Of a stretch of 64,000 nt of DNA, positions 17,275-25,720 are shown piece after piece. Every line of letters starts with the position of its first letter. The first letter of the stretch is position 1. The stretch is from Glaciecola sp. UBA2563. Lineage in GTDB: Bacteria; Pseudomonadota; Gammaproteobacteria; Enterobacterales; Alteromonadaceae. The stretch lies in assembly GCA_002340325.1 (NCBI GenBank), contig DDLV01000105.1, forward strand, positions 62,001 through 126,000, written 5' to 3'. The notes under the pieces were generated by a model. The model saw only the letters and a program-made list of their open reading frames with translations, ran no database searches and had not been told where the DNA came from. The translations under genes and the position numbers were made by a program.

Positions 17275-17487
17275 CTACTGAGTGGTTTTTTTTAATACGC
17301 GGCAGAACGAATCAACCATTTCATTGCGGCTAGAATTATCTGGATGCTGATTGAAGATTTGGGTAATGACATTGCCTAGCACTAATAATGATAAATCTCG
17401 TTGTGCCGAGTGTTTATCCAAAACGGAAAATACATCGTCCATGATAGCTTCAAACCGTTCGTCTGAATAACGCGAGTTTACTGGCAT
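17275..17487 (-). CDS. yejL: YejL family protein (DUF1414)
   Basis: A 70-residue small helical protein recognisable as YejL by SRYSDERFEAIM at the start and DLSLLVLGNVITQIFN in the middle. Its function is unknown. It lies 9 bases upstream of yejM in the same orientation and is divergent from yejK at 17648, as in E. coli, which supports all three assignments. A ribosome site (AGGG) precedes the ATG. Confidence 0.9.
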   Translation of the reverse strand: MPVNSRYSDERFEAIMDDVFSVLDKHSAQRDLSLLVLGNVITQIFNQHPDNSSRNEMVDSFCRVLKKTTQ

Positions 17488-17647
17488 TTTTCACCCTGTT
17501 TTTTTTAATTAAAATGGTTACAATTGCTGCGCTTTTAGCATATTGCTGCAAAACTACTCCTAGCAGAGGTATTAGTATAAAGCGAGTAATAGATTTCGCC
17601 AAAGACTAATCGATAAACATCGATTTACCAATAGAAAAAGGATATCC

Positions 17648-18673
17648 ATGACAACAAGCGTCGAACAATTTATTGTTCATAGGATTTTATTAACAAACGA
17701 AGGCAAGTTGACATTTTTACCTCGCGGGAGTGTATATGACGTTACTGAGAATATTGCCAAACTTACCCACCAACTGCACTCTACGTTCAACGCTAAACCC
17801 GGAAAAGGGGTTGGGGGGTTTGACAAAGGTAATGCCGAATTTAAAAATTTACTAGACGTTTATCTTGGAAATAATATCGACTTTCACGAGTTTAGTGTTG
17901 AATCAAGTAAGCGATTGTTGGCGTCCATTATCTCTGAAAATATGGTTGAAGCTGGTTTCGTTATATTCAGTCAGTATGAGTATTTAGCGACAAAATACCT
18001 GCTTATTACTCTACTAGACACGAAAGAGCACGTTGAGGTTAATCAATATCTTGAAATTAGTCAGAGTCATCACCTTGATTTAACCCGAATGCAAATAGCA
18101 GCGCGTATCAATTTGACTGATTATCAAATAAACCCAGAAAATAACCGTTACATTAGTTTTCTAAAGGGGCGAATGGGACGAAAAGTAAGCGACTTTTTTA
18201 TGCAGTTCATCGGCTGCGATGAAAAAGTGGATGTAAAACAACAGAATAAACTTCTCGTTGAGCAAGTTGACGAATATCTATCATCTGAACGTTTAGATAA
18301 AGATGAAAAGGTGCAGAGTCGTGATGCATTGGTAGATTACTACAAACAAAAGGTTGATATTGGTGAGAATATTGAATTGGGTGACGTGGATGAAGTGTTG
18401 TCAAAGTCAACTGGTGCAAAGACGCTGTTTTCTGAATATTCTGCTGCAACAACACCGGCGTTAGAGCCAACTTTTGCTCCTGACAAAACGATGTTGAGTT
18501 CAATGAAGAAATACAGCGGAGCCGGCGGTGGAGTGTCGCTTAATTTTGATAGAAAGTTATTGGGTGAACGGGTTTTCATTGATATTGATAACGACACAAT
18601 ATCGATAAAAGGAATTCCGCCTAATCTTAAGGACCAGCTACTCAAATCCATGCATCAGGATCCTAGTGAATGA
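17648..18673 (+). CDS. yejK: Nucleoid-associated protein YejK (NdpA)
   Basis: A 341-residue homologue of YejK/NdpA, a nucleoid-associated protein. Evidence is the full length, the N-terminal QFIVHRIL segment, the FPRGS-like LPRGSVYD, the conserved ISFLKGRMGRKVSDFFMQFIGC block at about residues 167-188, and the C-terminal GVSLNFDRKLLGERVFIDIDN motif. AAAAGG precedes the ATG at 7-8 bases. The last four bases overlap the next gene (ATGA), so the two are likely co-translated. It is divergent from yejLM with a 160-base shared promoter region. Confidence 0.93.
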   Translation: MTTSVEQFIVHRILLTNEGKLTFLPRGSVYDVTENIAKLTHQLHSTFNAKPGKGVGGFDKGNAEFKNLLDVYLGNNIDFHEFSVESSKRLLASIISENMVEAGFVIFSQYEYLATKYLLITLLDTKEHVEVNQYLEISQSHHLDLTRMQIAARINLTDYQINPENNRYISFLKGRMGRKVSDFFMQFIGCDEKVDVKQQNKLLVEQVDEYLSSERLDKDEKVQSRDALVDYYKQKVDIGENIELGDVDEVLSKSTGAKTLFSEYSAATTPALEPTFAPDKTMLSSMKKYSGAGGGVSLNFDRKLLGERVFIDIDNDTISIKGIPPNLKDQLLKSMHQDPSE

Positions 18674-19569
18674 AATTGTTTGTGAATGACCTCACTGTTA
18701 TGGACTTTTCTTATTTATGCCCGAAGAGAGGTATGGTAGGTGAGAGCTGGATCGTAGATATTATCCTGGATGGTGGCTTGAATGACGAAAGCATGGTGCA
18801 AGATTTTGGTATCGTAAAAAAGCAATTGAAGTCACTTATCGACGATTACATTGATCACAAGCTGGTAATACCGGCAGATAGTGAAAGCACAACAATAATT
18901 CATAATGAAGGTACAGACGCTGTTGATGTCGTATTTAATTTTGCCAAGGCGTCAGAGCCGGTACAGCATATTTTATTGCGCTGCCCATCTGAAGCCTATG
19001 CATTTGTATATTCAAAGGTGATTGATAAACCCAGTGTGGTGAGTTATTTAAAAGATATCATCAGCACACAGTTGCCGCAGAATGTAGATACAATTGATAT
19101 TGAATTGAGAGAAGAGTATATCCCTTCGCCATATTATCATTACACGCATGGTCTAAAGAAGCACGATGGTAATTGTCAACGCATCGCACACGGGCACCGT
19201 TCAAAAATAGTTATTACTGAAAACGGCGCGCGAAGTGAATCGCTCGAGCATCACTGGGCGCAAAAATGGCAAGACATTTATATTGGGACGCAAGAAGATT
19301 TGATTCCGATACATGATAGTCATTTATATCCCATGGCTAAACAAATGGGATGCGAGGGATCTGAACACTATGCGTTTCAGTATGAGGCGTCACAAGGTCA
19401 ATTTAGCATGATTATTTCGAAAAATGTCTGCGATATTATAACGCAGGACTCTACCGTCGAGTGCATCGCTCAACACATTCTTGATAACACTGTTCAACTC
19501 AGTAATGGCTCGCTTCAAGTACAAGCGTTTGAAGGGGTGGGTAAAGGCGCGATTGTCGGTAATAAATAA
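18670..19569 (+). CDS. Tandem 6-pyruvoyl-tetrahydropterin synthase-like protein (QueD family)
   Basis: A 299-residue protein with two T-fold domains of the 6-pyruvoyltetrahydropterin / 6-carboxytetrahydropterin synthase family, about twice the length of QueD. The N-terminal half keeps the DFG...DH pair (QDFGIVKKQL, YIDHKLVIP) but has GESW where the zinc-binding HGHS is expected. The C-terminal half keeps the catalytic cysteine and zinc histidines (CQRIAHGHR, with an upstream histidine in THGLKKH) but lacks a clear DFG/DH pair. The active site may therefore be shared between halves. It overlaps yejK by four bases. A role in queuosine or another pterin-derived pathway is the family default; no other queuosine gene is in the window. 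Confidence 0.8.
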   Translation: MKLFVNDLTVMDFSYLCPKRGMVGESWIVDIILDGGLNDESMVQDFGIVKKQLKSLIDDYIDHKLVIPADSESTTIIHNEGTDAVDVVFNFAKASEPVQHILLRCPSEAYAFVYSKVIDKPSVVSYLKDIISTQLPQNVDTIDIELREEYIPSPYYHYTHGLKKHDGNCQRIAHGHRSKIVITENGARSESLEHHWAQKWQDIYIGTQEDLIPIHDSHLYPMAKQMGCEGSEHYAFQYEASQGQFSMIISKNVCDIITQDSTVECIAQHILDNTVQLSNGSLQVQAFEGVGKGAIVGNK

Positions 19570-19608
19570 GATCATCCCGCCCAGAAAGTGAATGGTGCAT
19601 GCCTCTAA

Positions 19609-19647
19609 TAAAAAAAGGGTGATGACTCAAGATGAGTTACCACCCCT
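19609..19647 (-). terminator. Strong hairpin with a T-run on the minus strand
   Basis: A 13-bp stem (GGGTGATGACTCA paired with TGAGTTACCACCC, one mismatch and one G-T) with a three-base loop. Read on the minus strand it is followed by seven T residues, so it terminates leftward transcripts. The nearest annotated leftward gene, the hybrid kinase, ends 400 bases away, which suggests either a long 3' tail or a separate short transcript. Confidence 0.7.
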
Positions 19648-20052
19648 TACGTTTGAACATGTTGCGCACAGAAACACCCAGTTTTGAGATCTGGAAGTCC
19701 TAACCTTTTTGTTTTTATTGTCCGTCTTTTTCGAACTAAATATGTTCTTTTTTTTAGTTCGCGTTTATCCCTTAACTAACAGGAGTTTCCACGGTCTCAA
19801 TAGGAGCAAAAAGCGTGCTAACTTTGACAGTTTAAATGCTTTTAGGTTACTCTAGGAGTTATTATCTTAACTAATTGAAAAATAATAAGAAATTATTTAT
19901 TTAGAAGTGATTAATAAAATAGTAACGGAAAGTTAACTCCACTCGTTCCAAGCCAATCAAACGACATCATCGAAAGTGTCAATTTTTTGGAGAATTAATG
20001 CCGTATTTTTTGGCAGTTGATCGCCGTTAACAGTCAAACTTTCGACATTTAC
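19648..20052. other. Gene-poor stretch with a possible small leftward transcript
   Basis: About 400 bases without a recognised gene. CGAACTAA (19732-19739) and TTAGTTCG (19754-19761) form a perfect 8-bp inverted repeat. On the minus strand a short open frame ends in VRNMFKRKGW and stops inside the terminator stem at 19636-19638; it has no good start codon or ribosome site, apart from an internal GTG and ATG. The stretch could be a small RNA, a leader, or a gene remnant. Confidence 0.35.
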
Positions 20053-21957
20053 TTAATGTTGATTGCGATTCAATACATTTACCATTTTTTCGAAAAGTTC
20101 TTCCTTGATGATTGGTTTGCCGACATGGGCGTTAAAGCCGACCGTTCGATAATGATTAATCTCTTCCTGCATAACATTTGCAGTGAGCGCAATAATGGGA
20201 ATGTCTGGATTAAACCCTCGAATGCAAGTAAAGGCCTCTTCACCATCCATTTCTGGCATCTGAATATCCATTAATATGAGGTCATATTGGTTTGTTTTGC
20301 TCACTTCTACGGCTTGTTTACCGTTTAAGACAAAATCTATACGTGCATTAGTCGGCTCCAGCATCGCCTCAATTATGGTTTGGTTTATTTCATTATCTTC
20401 AGCGATCAAAATCTTTGTGTTTGATAAATCAGGGCTTTCAGATTTGCGGTCCTTAGATTGCTGCAATGCTTCTAGCGTAATCGGTTCCATGGGTATCGTT
20501 ACATAAACAGTCGTTCCTTCGCCTTTGCTACTTTCAATGTGTATGTTGCCATTCATCAAGCGTATCAAATTGATAGTGATCGCCATGCCAAGTCCAGTGC
20601 CGCCGTATTTGCGCGTTACTGACGTATCCGCTTGAGAAAAACGCTCAAAGATTGTCGATTGATACTTCTTGCTCATTCCTATGCCCGTATCTGATACGAC
20701 AAAGCGTAAACATGTTTTTGTGTCATTTTGCTCACTGTTTACCGAAATCTCGACGTTTCCATCATCAGTAAACTTCACAGCATTTGATACCAGATTAAGT
20801 AAAATCTGCCGTATTCTGACAGCGTCTCCTTTCCAACCATCGACATAGTCTTCATCGACGTCACGCACGAGCGTTAAGCCTTTACTATCAACCTGCGTTC
20901 GAACATCAGATATCACACCGTCGACGACGTTAAGAAATGAAAAGGGCTTGCTTTCTAATGAGAGACTATCAGCCTCGATTTTAGAAAAATCTAGGATATC
21001 GTTAATGATCACCAATAGTGATTTTGCCGCCCTCAATGATTGGTGCACGAGTTTCCGTGATTCACTGTTCGCTTGTTTGTCCTCAATGACTTGGAGCGTT
21101 CCTAGAATGCTATTTAATGGTGTTCTAATTTCGTGACTCATATTTGATAAAAATCGGGATTTCGCTTCGTTTGCAGCTTCGGCCTTTTGACCGGCAATTT
21201 TAAGTTTTTTGTGATATCTAAAAAGGCTTGTGGAAAGCAGCACAATCAAAATTGAAAATGAAAGTATGATGGTTGTTTCCATCCTCAACCTTTGGCCAGT
21301 TAGGGTGACATCTGTGATCGTTAGATTGTATAGACCTTCTGTGTGAAGACCATTATGCACAACGATAAAGTCGATAACGTTGCTGAAATCCAGACCTGAG
21401 TGCTCCATCCCAATTTCATTGTTGTAAAGCCACCAACTTTCTACACCAAATTGTTTTAATGGTAGAGAATAGCTAACGGGCCGCGCAAATCCATCTGCGG
21501 TAATCCCCATGTATTTCAATGAGTCATTTATTGCTGTGTCAGAATAAGCTTCATTAAAGTTGCGAAACTGAAATCTCACACTGTGTTCAAGCCTCGGACC
21601 AGTAACTGATATGCTAAAGTTAACGTTATTATATGGCGTCAAATCGATGCCATTTGCCATATCTTCACCAATTAAAAAGTTAAAACCACATACGCTTTGT
21701 GTTGTGACCTGTTTGACCTCACAGGTGCCGCTTATCCCATTGTCAATAATCTCATGGACAGAAGAAACCTCACCCAACGCAATGTTGGTGACGACCTTAT
21801 TAACAGATGATTCAGTGAGAGGGTAGTTGATATCAAACTGACCGGTGAAATAGATAATACAGGGCAATGAGGCAATACATAAATATATCAATATTAGTCT
21901 TTTTTCTCGTTTTGAGAAAAAAGCCTGCTTTTGAACTATATCTTCTGAATCAAGCAT
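20053..21957 (-). CDS. Hybrid sensor histidine kinase with receiver domain
   Basis: A 634-residue membrane sensor. Residues 20-40 and about 226-246 are membrane segments enclosing a periplasmic domain of about 185 residues that I do not recognise. Then come a HisKA domain with H275 in SNMSHEIRTP, an HATPase domain with N-box RQILLNLVSNAVKF, G1 DTGIGM and G2 GGTGLGMAI, and a receiver domain with phospho-acceptor D564 (ILMDIQMPEMDG) and K in HVGKPI. There is no HPt domain, so a separate phosphotransfer protein would be needed. It is monocistronic, 103 bases downstream of the M61 peptidase gene in the same orientation. The signal is unknown. Confidence 0.93.
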   Translation of the reverse strand: MLDSEDIVQKQAFFSKREKRLILIYLCIASLPCIIYFTGQFDINYPLTESSVNKVVTNIALGEVSSVHEIIDNGISGTCEVKQVTTQSVCGFNFLIGEDMANGIDLTPYNNVNFSISVTGPRLEHSVRFQFRNFNEAYSDTAINDSLKYMGITADGFARPVSYSLPLKQFGVESWWLYNNEIGMEHSGLDFSNVIDFIVVHNGLHTEGLYNLTITDVTLTGQRLRMETTIILSFSILIVLLSTSLFRYHKKLKIAGQKAEAANEAKSRFLSNMSHEIRTPLNSILGTLQVIEDKQANSESRKLVHQSLRAAKSLLVIINDILDFSKIEADSLSLESKPFSFLNVVDGVISDVRTQVDSKGLTLVRDVDEDYVDGWKGDAVRIRQILLNLVSNAVKFTDDGNVEISVNSEQNDTKTCLRFVVSDTGIGMSKKYQSTIFERFSQADTSVTRKYGGTGLGMAITINLIRLMNGNIHIESSKGEGTTVYVTIPMEPITLEALQQSKDRKSESPDLSNTKILIAEDNEINQTIIEAMLEPTNARIDFVLNGKQAVEVSKTNQYDLILMDIQMPEMDGEEAFTCIRGFNPDIPIIALTANVMQEEINHYRTVGFNAHVGKPIIKEELFEKMVNVLNRNQH

Positions 21958-22060
21958 ATCTTCTGTAAATATTTAAATTTTTTGCGTTGATTGCTTTTAT
22001 CTTTCTCACTCTTTGGTTTTTTGCTCGATAATTTATACAAATAGCATTTAGGTGTTTATA

Positions 22061-23860
22061 TTACGCATTTTTCAAAAAACTTGGTTTAAGCCAGTTCTCA
22101 TACTTTTCTGCATCATTTATTTGCACAAAACACGTATCCTTGGCGGCTGGCATTACCTGTAAACGCTTTTCTATTAATCGCGCATCTCGCAATAAATGGA
22201 TAGACACACTATCACCAACGGCCTGTCGATTTAATTCACGATATAGATGCTTTGTATTGGTCTCTAACCCGTTGATTGCGATAATATGATCATCAATTTG
22301 TAAATCAGCAGCACTGGCCGCACTGCCTTTGAGTACCTGCGAAACTTTACAACCTAGTGTCTTGTCCTTCAGCACTGCACCAAAGTCATTCGCCATTGCT
22401 TCGGATGCTTCTTTTCCACCCTTATCAGAATTTGTATCTCGGGCACGTAAGTGCATTGCTAATCCAATTTCGTCCAGCCACTCAGAAAGCGGCAGTTCTG
22501 CAGTGCCAGAACAATAAAGCTCTATGAACTCTTCCAACTGAACGTCTAGTTCTTCGCGGCATATTATGGCGATCACATCGTCTGGCGTGCCGATGCCTTT
22601 CGCACCGTATTTCCTATACAAGTGCTGCATAACATCGTCCAAGCTATACATCTCGTTGCTCTGTCTACGAATTTCAATATCGAGACCAAGAGCGACAAGT
22701 CCACCTTTTAAATAATAACTCACAATGTGATTGCTTGAGCTAGGCGTTTGCTTATAAAACTTGTTCCATGCATAGAAGCTCGATTCGGAAATACTTTGTA
22801 GATCTCTACCTGGGTTTCTTAGTAAACGCGTGATGTTTTTGCCCAAAACTTCTAAATATGCATTCGGGCTTATTGTTTGGCTTCTGGCAAGGGCAAGATC
22901 GTCATAGAGTGATGTTATGCCTTCATAGATCCATAATTGGGGGGTATAAACTTCCTCGCTTAGATCCGGCGCGCACATAACGTCAGGCTTGTTTCGCTTT
23001 ACGTGCCATGTATGAAAGAGTTCATGACTACAGAGTGCAAGAAAATCTTGGTACTCGTTTTTGATTGTTGTGGTTTCACCAACAAGGGGTATCCCATCTC
23101 GTGCATATTGCAAAATCGTTGACGCTCTGTGTTCCAAGCCACCAAATCCATTCTTGCAGACGAGTGTGATAAAAAAGTATTCTCTTTCGGGCATTTCACC
23201 GAATAACATCTCATGATGACGACAGATGGGCACAAGATCACTACAAATTCTATCCATATCAAAATCGTGAGTACCCGTAAAAATGACGTGATATGTTGTA
23301 TCGTTTACAACAAACGATTGTTGTGTCGTTTTACCAATCAAAATGGGATGGTCAATGAGTGTGTCATAACAGTCGTTAGTAAAACTTCTTACGTTGTCTG
23401 TTTCGGATGAGTCATCATTGGGCTGCATAGCAGTAATGGTGTGTGCCCATGGCATTAACCGCGATTTATCGATAATGACATTATGCGTTTTATTCTGCAG
23501 TTCTTTCACACACAAAAACACACTTGTGCCATTACAAAAAGCATATTCATCATTGATGTATGCACTTCGAACGGATAGGTCACGAGCAAATACAGTATAC
23601 TCTAACGTAACAATTCCCAACTCAGCGTTTGAATCATTGCAGAGCTTCCAACTCTGTTTGTCGATTTTTTTTAGCACCAGCTCTTCGTTGGTAGGGTAAA
23701 TTTCGACGATGTTCTTTGCAAAATCCCTGATCATGTAACTACCTGGGATCCAAGCGGGTAGTGTAATCGTCAATTCAGTAAGTGAACCTGCTTGCGCTGT
23801 AAGTTGTATTTTGAAGAGATGCTCGCTTATGCTATCTGGGATTAGCGTGTATTCGATCAT
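22061..23860 (-). CDS. M61 family glycyl aminopeptidase with PDZ domain
   Basis: A 599-residue metallopeptidase of the M61 (glycyl aminopeptidase) family. The N-terminal beta domain contains LPAWIPGSYMIRDFAKNI, the zinc motif HELFHTWHVKR has H279, E280 and H283, the NxEG-like WIYEGITSLYDDL follows about 50 residues later, and a PDZ domain covers about residues 490-570 (VLKGSAASAADLQIDDHIIAINGLE). No signal peptide is visible, so it is probably cytoplasmic. The family trims peptides with N-terminal glycine or alanine. It is divergent from the Mpo1-like gene across a gap that holds a perfect 13-bp inverted repeat. Confidence 0.93.
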   Translation of the reverse strand: MIEYTLIPDSISEHLFKIQLTAQAGSLTELTITLPAWIPGSYMIRDFAKNIVEIYPTNEELVLKKIDKQSWKLCNDSNAELGIVTLEYTVFARDLSVRSAYINDEYAFCNGTSVFLCVKELQNKTHNVIIDKSRLMPWAHTITAMQPNDDSSETDNVRSFTNDCYDTLIDHPILIGKTTQQSFVVNDTTYHVIFTGTHDFDMDRICSDLVPICRHHEMLFGEMPEREYFFITLVCKNGFGGLEHRASTILQYARDGIPLVGETTTIKNEYQDFLALCSHELFHTWHVKRNKPDVMCAPDLSEEVYTPQLWIYEGITSLYDDLALARSQTISPNAYLEVLGKNITRLLRNPGRDLQSISESSFYAWNKFYKQTPSSSNHIVSYYLKGGLVALGLDIEIRRQSNEMYSLDDVMQHLYRKYGAKGIGTPDDVIAIICREELDVQLEEFIELYCSGTAELPLSEWLDEIGLAMHLRARDTNSDKGGKEASEAMANDFGAVLKDKTLGCKVSQVLKGSAASAADLQIDDHIIAINGLETNTKHLYRELNRQAVGDSVSIHLLRDARLIEKRLQVMPAAKDTCFVQINDAEKYENWLKPSFLKNA

Positions 23861-23965
23861 AATTTGATAATTTAGCTGTGAACGATGAAGAGGTTGATGG
23901 GTAGTATAAGCGCTTTGCTTGCTTTTATCATGTCCAGTTTCTGTTGACTTGTAGCAGTTTTTGGC

Positions 23966-24007
23966 TGCAATTAATGATTGTATTTACAAAGACCATCATT
24001 AATTGCA
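23966..24007. promoter_or_regulatory. Perfect 13-bp inverted repeat in a divergent promoter region
   Basis: TGCAATTAATGAT at 23966-23978 is exactly repeated in inverse at 23995-24007 with 16 bases between. No T-run follows on either strand. The position between two divergent genes (start at 23860 leftward, start at 24081 rightward) fits an operator or a transcript hairpin better than a terminator. The spacer itself contains the small palindrome TGTATTTACA. Confidence 0.55.
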
Positions 24008-24080
24008 AGTTGAGTAAGATTTAATAACAATGTAAAATGCATGTAAACCATGTGTATATAAAAACAATAGAAAATAAAGA

Positions 24081-24569
24081 ATGAGTGGCGGGAATATGCG
24101 AGAAATAGATAGATTAATGAATCACTATAGTGAAAGCCATCAAAATAAAACCAACATACTTATTCACGGTATTGCTGTACCAAGTATTTACCTTGTTACC
24201 GTTGGTTTAATTTGGTCAATACCTGTACTTGATTTTATGTCTGCAATGAATATTACATGGGCGCATGTGCTGATCATTCCAACCTTGATGTACTATTTTA
24301 AACTCTCTGGTCCAATAGGTGCAGCGATGACAGTGCTGAGTATTTTTGTATTTTTGTTTTTACATTGGTTACAAGGTGCACTATTCGGTACTGGGTTCAC
24401 GGTTTGGCAGTTTTGTCTCGCGTTATTTATTGTTATGTGGGTATTGCAATTCGTAGGTCACAAAATTGAAGGGAAAAAACCTTCGTTTTTGGAAGACCTT
24501 CGTTATTTGTTGGTTGGTCCCGCCTGGTGGTGGAAACACTGGTTGAAACGATTGAACATCAATTACTAA
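24081..24569 (+). CDS. Mpo1-like membrane protein (DUF962)
   Basis: A 162-residue membrane protein of the DUF962/Mpo1 family. Yeast Mpo1 is an iron-dependent dioxygenase acting in alpha-oxidation of 2-hydroxy fatty acids; bacterial roles are little known. Conserved histidines lie in YSESHQNKTNILIHGIAVP near the N-terminus and in the mid-protein and C-terminal HWLQG and GHKIEG segments. Three to four membrane segments follow. A second in-frame ATG at 24096 is an equally possible start; neither has a strong ribosome site. It is convergent with pfkA. Confidence 0.85.
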   Translation: MSGGNMREIDRLMNHYSESHQNKTNILIHGIAVPSIYLVTVGLIWSIPVLDFMSAMNITWAHVLIIPTLMYYFKLSGPIGAAMTVLSIFVFLFLHWLQGALFGTGFTVWQFCLALFIVMWVLQFVGHKIEGKKPSFLEDLRYLLVGPAWWWKHWLKRLNINY

Positions 24570-24610
24570 AAACTGATTTGTAACGTTTTTTTGCTTGCCA
24601 GCAAAGATAC

Positions 24611-24642
24611 AGGGTGGTTACGCGTAACATAATAACTACCCT
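24611..24642. terminator. Hairpin between convergent genes
   Basis: AGGGTGGTTA pairs with TAACTACCCT over 10 bp (one G-T) around a 12-base loop. It lies between the Mpo1-like gene and convergent pfkA. There is no T-run on either side, so a role in ending both transcripts is only likely from its position. Confidence 0.4.
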
Positions 24643-24658
24643 AAAGACCCATCTAGCC

Positions 24659-25654
24659 TCAATGAATTAAGGTAATTTTGTTTTGGATAAGCAGCGAATA
24701 GTCGTTCAGCGCCTTTCTTTCAACCTTTGATGGATCAAGCGGTATTGCTGCTGGATATCTGTGCTGGATACCTGACATAACGCCTTTTTTGTCTTCCCGT
24801 ATGAGCTGAACTGCGTAAGTACCAAGCTTTGTTGCGAGCACACGGTCATGCCAATCTGGCGAACCACCTCGCTGCACGTGACCTAATGAAAGGATCCTAA
24901 CGTCAACACCAGTTTTGGACTGTAATGACGTCGCCAAGTCATTCAAACCGCCCGGCCAGAGGTTTTCAGTGATAACAATGATATGACTGGCATTGGCCTT
25001 GTTATTTCGTCTTTTTTCTAGTTTGTCGAGGATTTTGGCTAGTTCATCTTCAGCGGTGCTAAACGTTTCAGGCAATAGCACGTGATCTGCGCCAGCGCCA
25101 ATCGCGGAATTCAATGCAATGAAGCCTGCTTCACGCCCCATTACATCCACTACAAAAATACGTTCAAATGCATCCGCAGTATCCCGCACTTTATCAAGGC
25201 TTTCGACGGCGGTTTGTATCGCCGTATGGTAACCAACGGTGTAGTCAGTGCCAGCGACATCATTATCAATAGTGCCAGGAATACCTACGACAGGTTTATC
25301 CCATACTTCCTGTAGTGCAAGCGCTCCCATGAATGAACCGTTACCACCTACAACAACAAGACCGTCCAACTCGTGGTTTTCAAGAACCTGTGCTGCAAGT
25401 CTTATCTGTTCGGGATGTTTGAACTTTTCGCACCGCGCGCTGTGCAACAAGGTGCCACCGCGTTGAAGGAGATTGTGAACCGTCTGCGTTGTCAGCGGCA
25501 CCCACTCGCTTTTTAATAGTCCGTTATAGCCGTGACGAAAGCCAATGACTTCAATGTTATCACTAGCAGCGGCGAGAGTTACTGCTCGAATACACGCATT
25601 CATTCCTGGTGCATCTCCGCCAGATGTCAATATCGCGATTTTCTTGACTGTCAT
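24659..25654 (-). CDS. pfkA: 6-phosphofructokinase
   Basis: A 331-residue phosphofructokinase that phosphorylates fructose 6-phosphate to the 1,6-bisphosphate in glycolysis. The family signatures are AILTSGGDAPGMNA at the start, PGTIDND with T128, D130 and D132, VDVMGREAG, and LGHVQRGGSPDWHDR. The nucleotide-site motif reads GGNGS (N105) where classical ATP-dependent enzymes have GGDGS. ATG 25654 was chosen because AAAGGA lies 7 bases upstream; an earlier GTG adds five residues and overlaps that ribosome site. Divergent from the DUF6279 lipoprotein gene with only 66 bases between. Confidence 0.93.
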   Translation of the reverse strand: MTVKKIAILTSGGDAPGMNACIRAVTLAAASDNIEVIGFRHGYNGLLKSEWVPLTTQTVHNLLQRGGTLLHSARCEKFKHPEQIRLAAQVLENHELDGLVVVGGNGSFMGALALQEVWDKPVVGIPGTIDNDVAGTDYTVGYHTAIQTAVESLDKVRDTADAFERIFVVDVMGREAGFIALNSAIGAGADHVLLPETFSTAEDELAKILDKLEKRRNNKANASHIIVITENLWPGGLNDLATSLQSKTGVDVRILSLGHVQRGGSPDWHDRVLATKLGTYAVQLIREDKKGVMSGIQHRYPAAIPLDPSKVERKALNDYSLLIQNKITLIH

Positions 25655-25720
25655 TTGAATCCTTTTCACATTTATTTGTCGTAAGAAGACTATCCACTCT
25701 ACTGCTATGGAATTTTCAAA

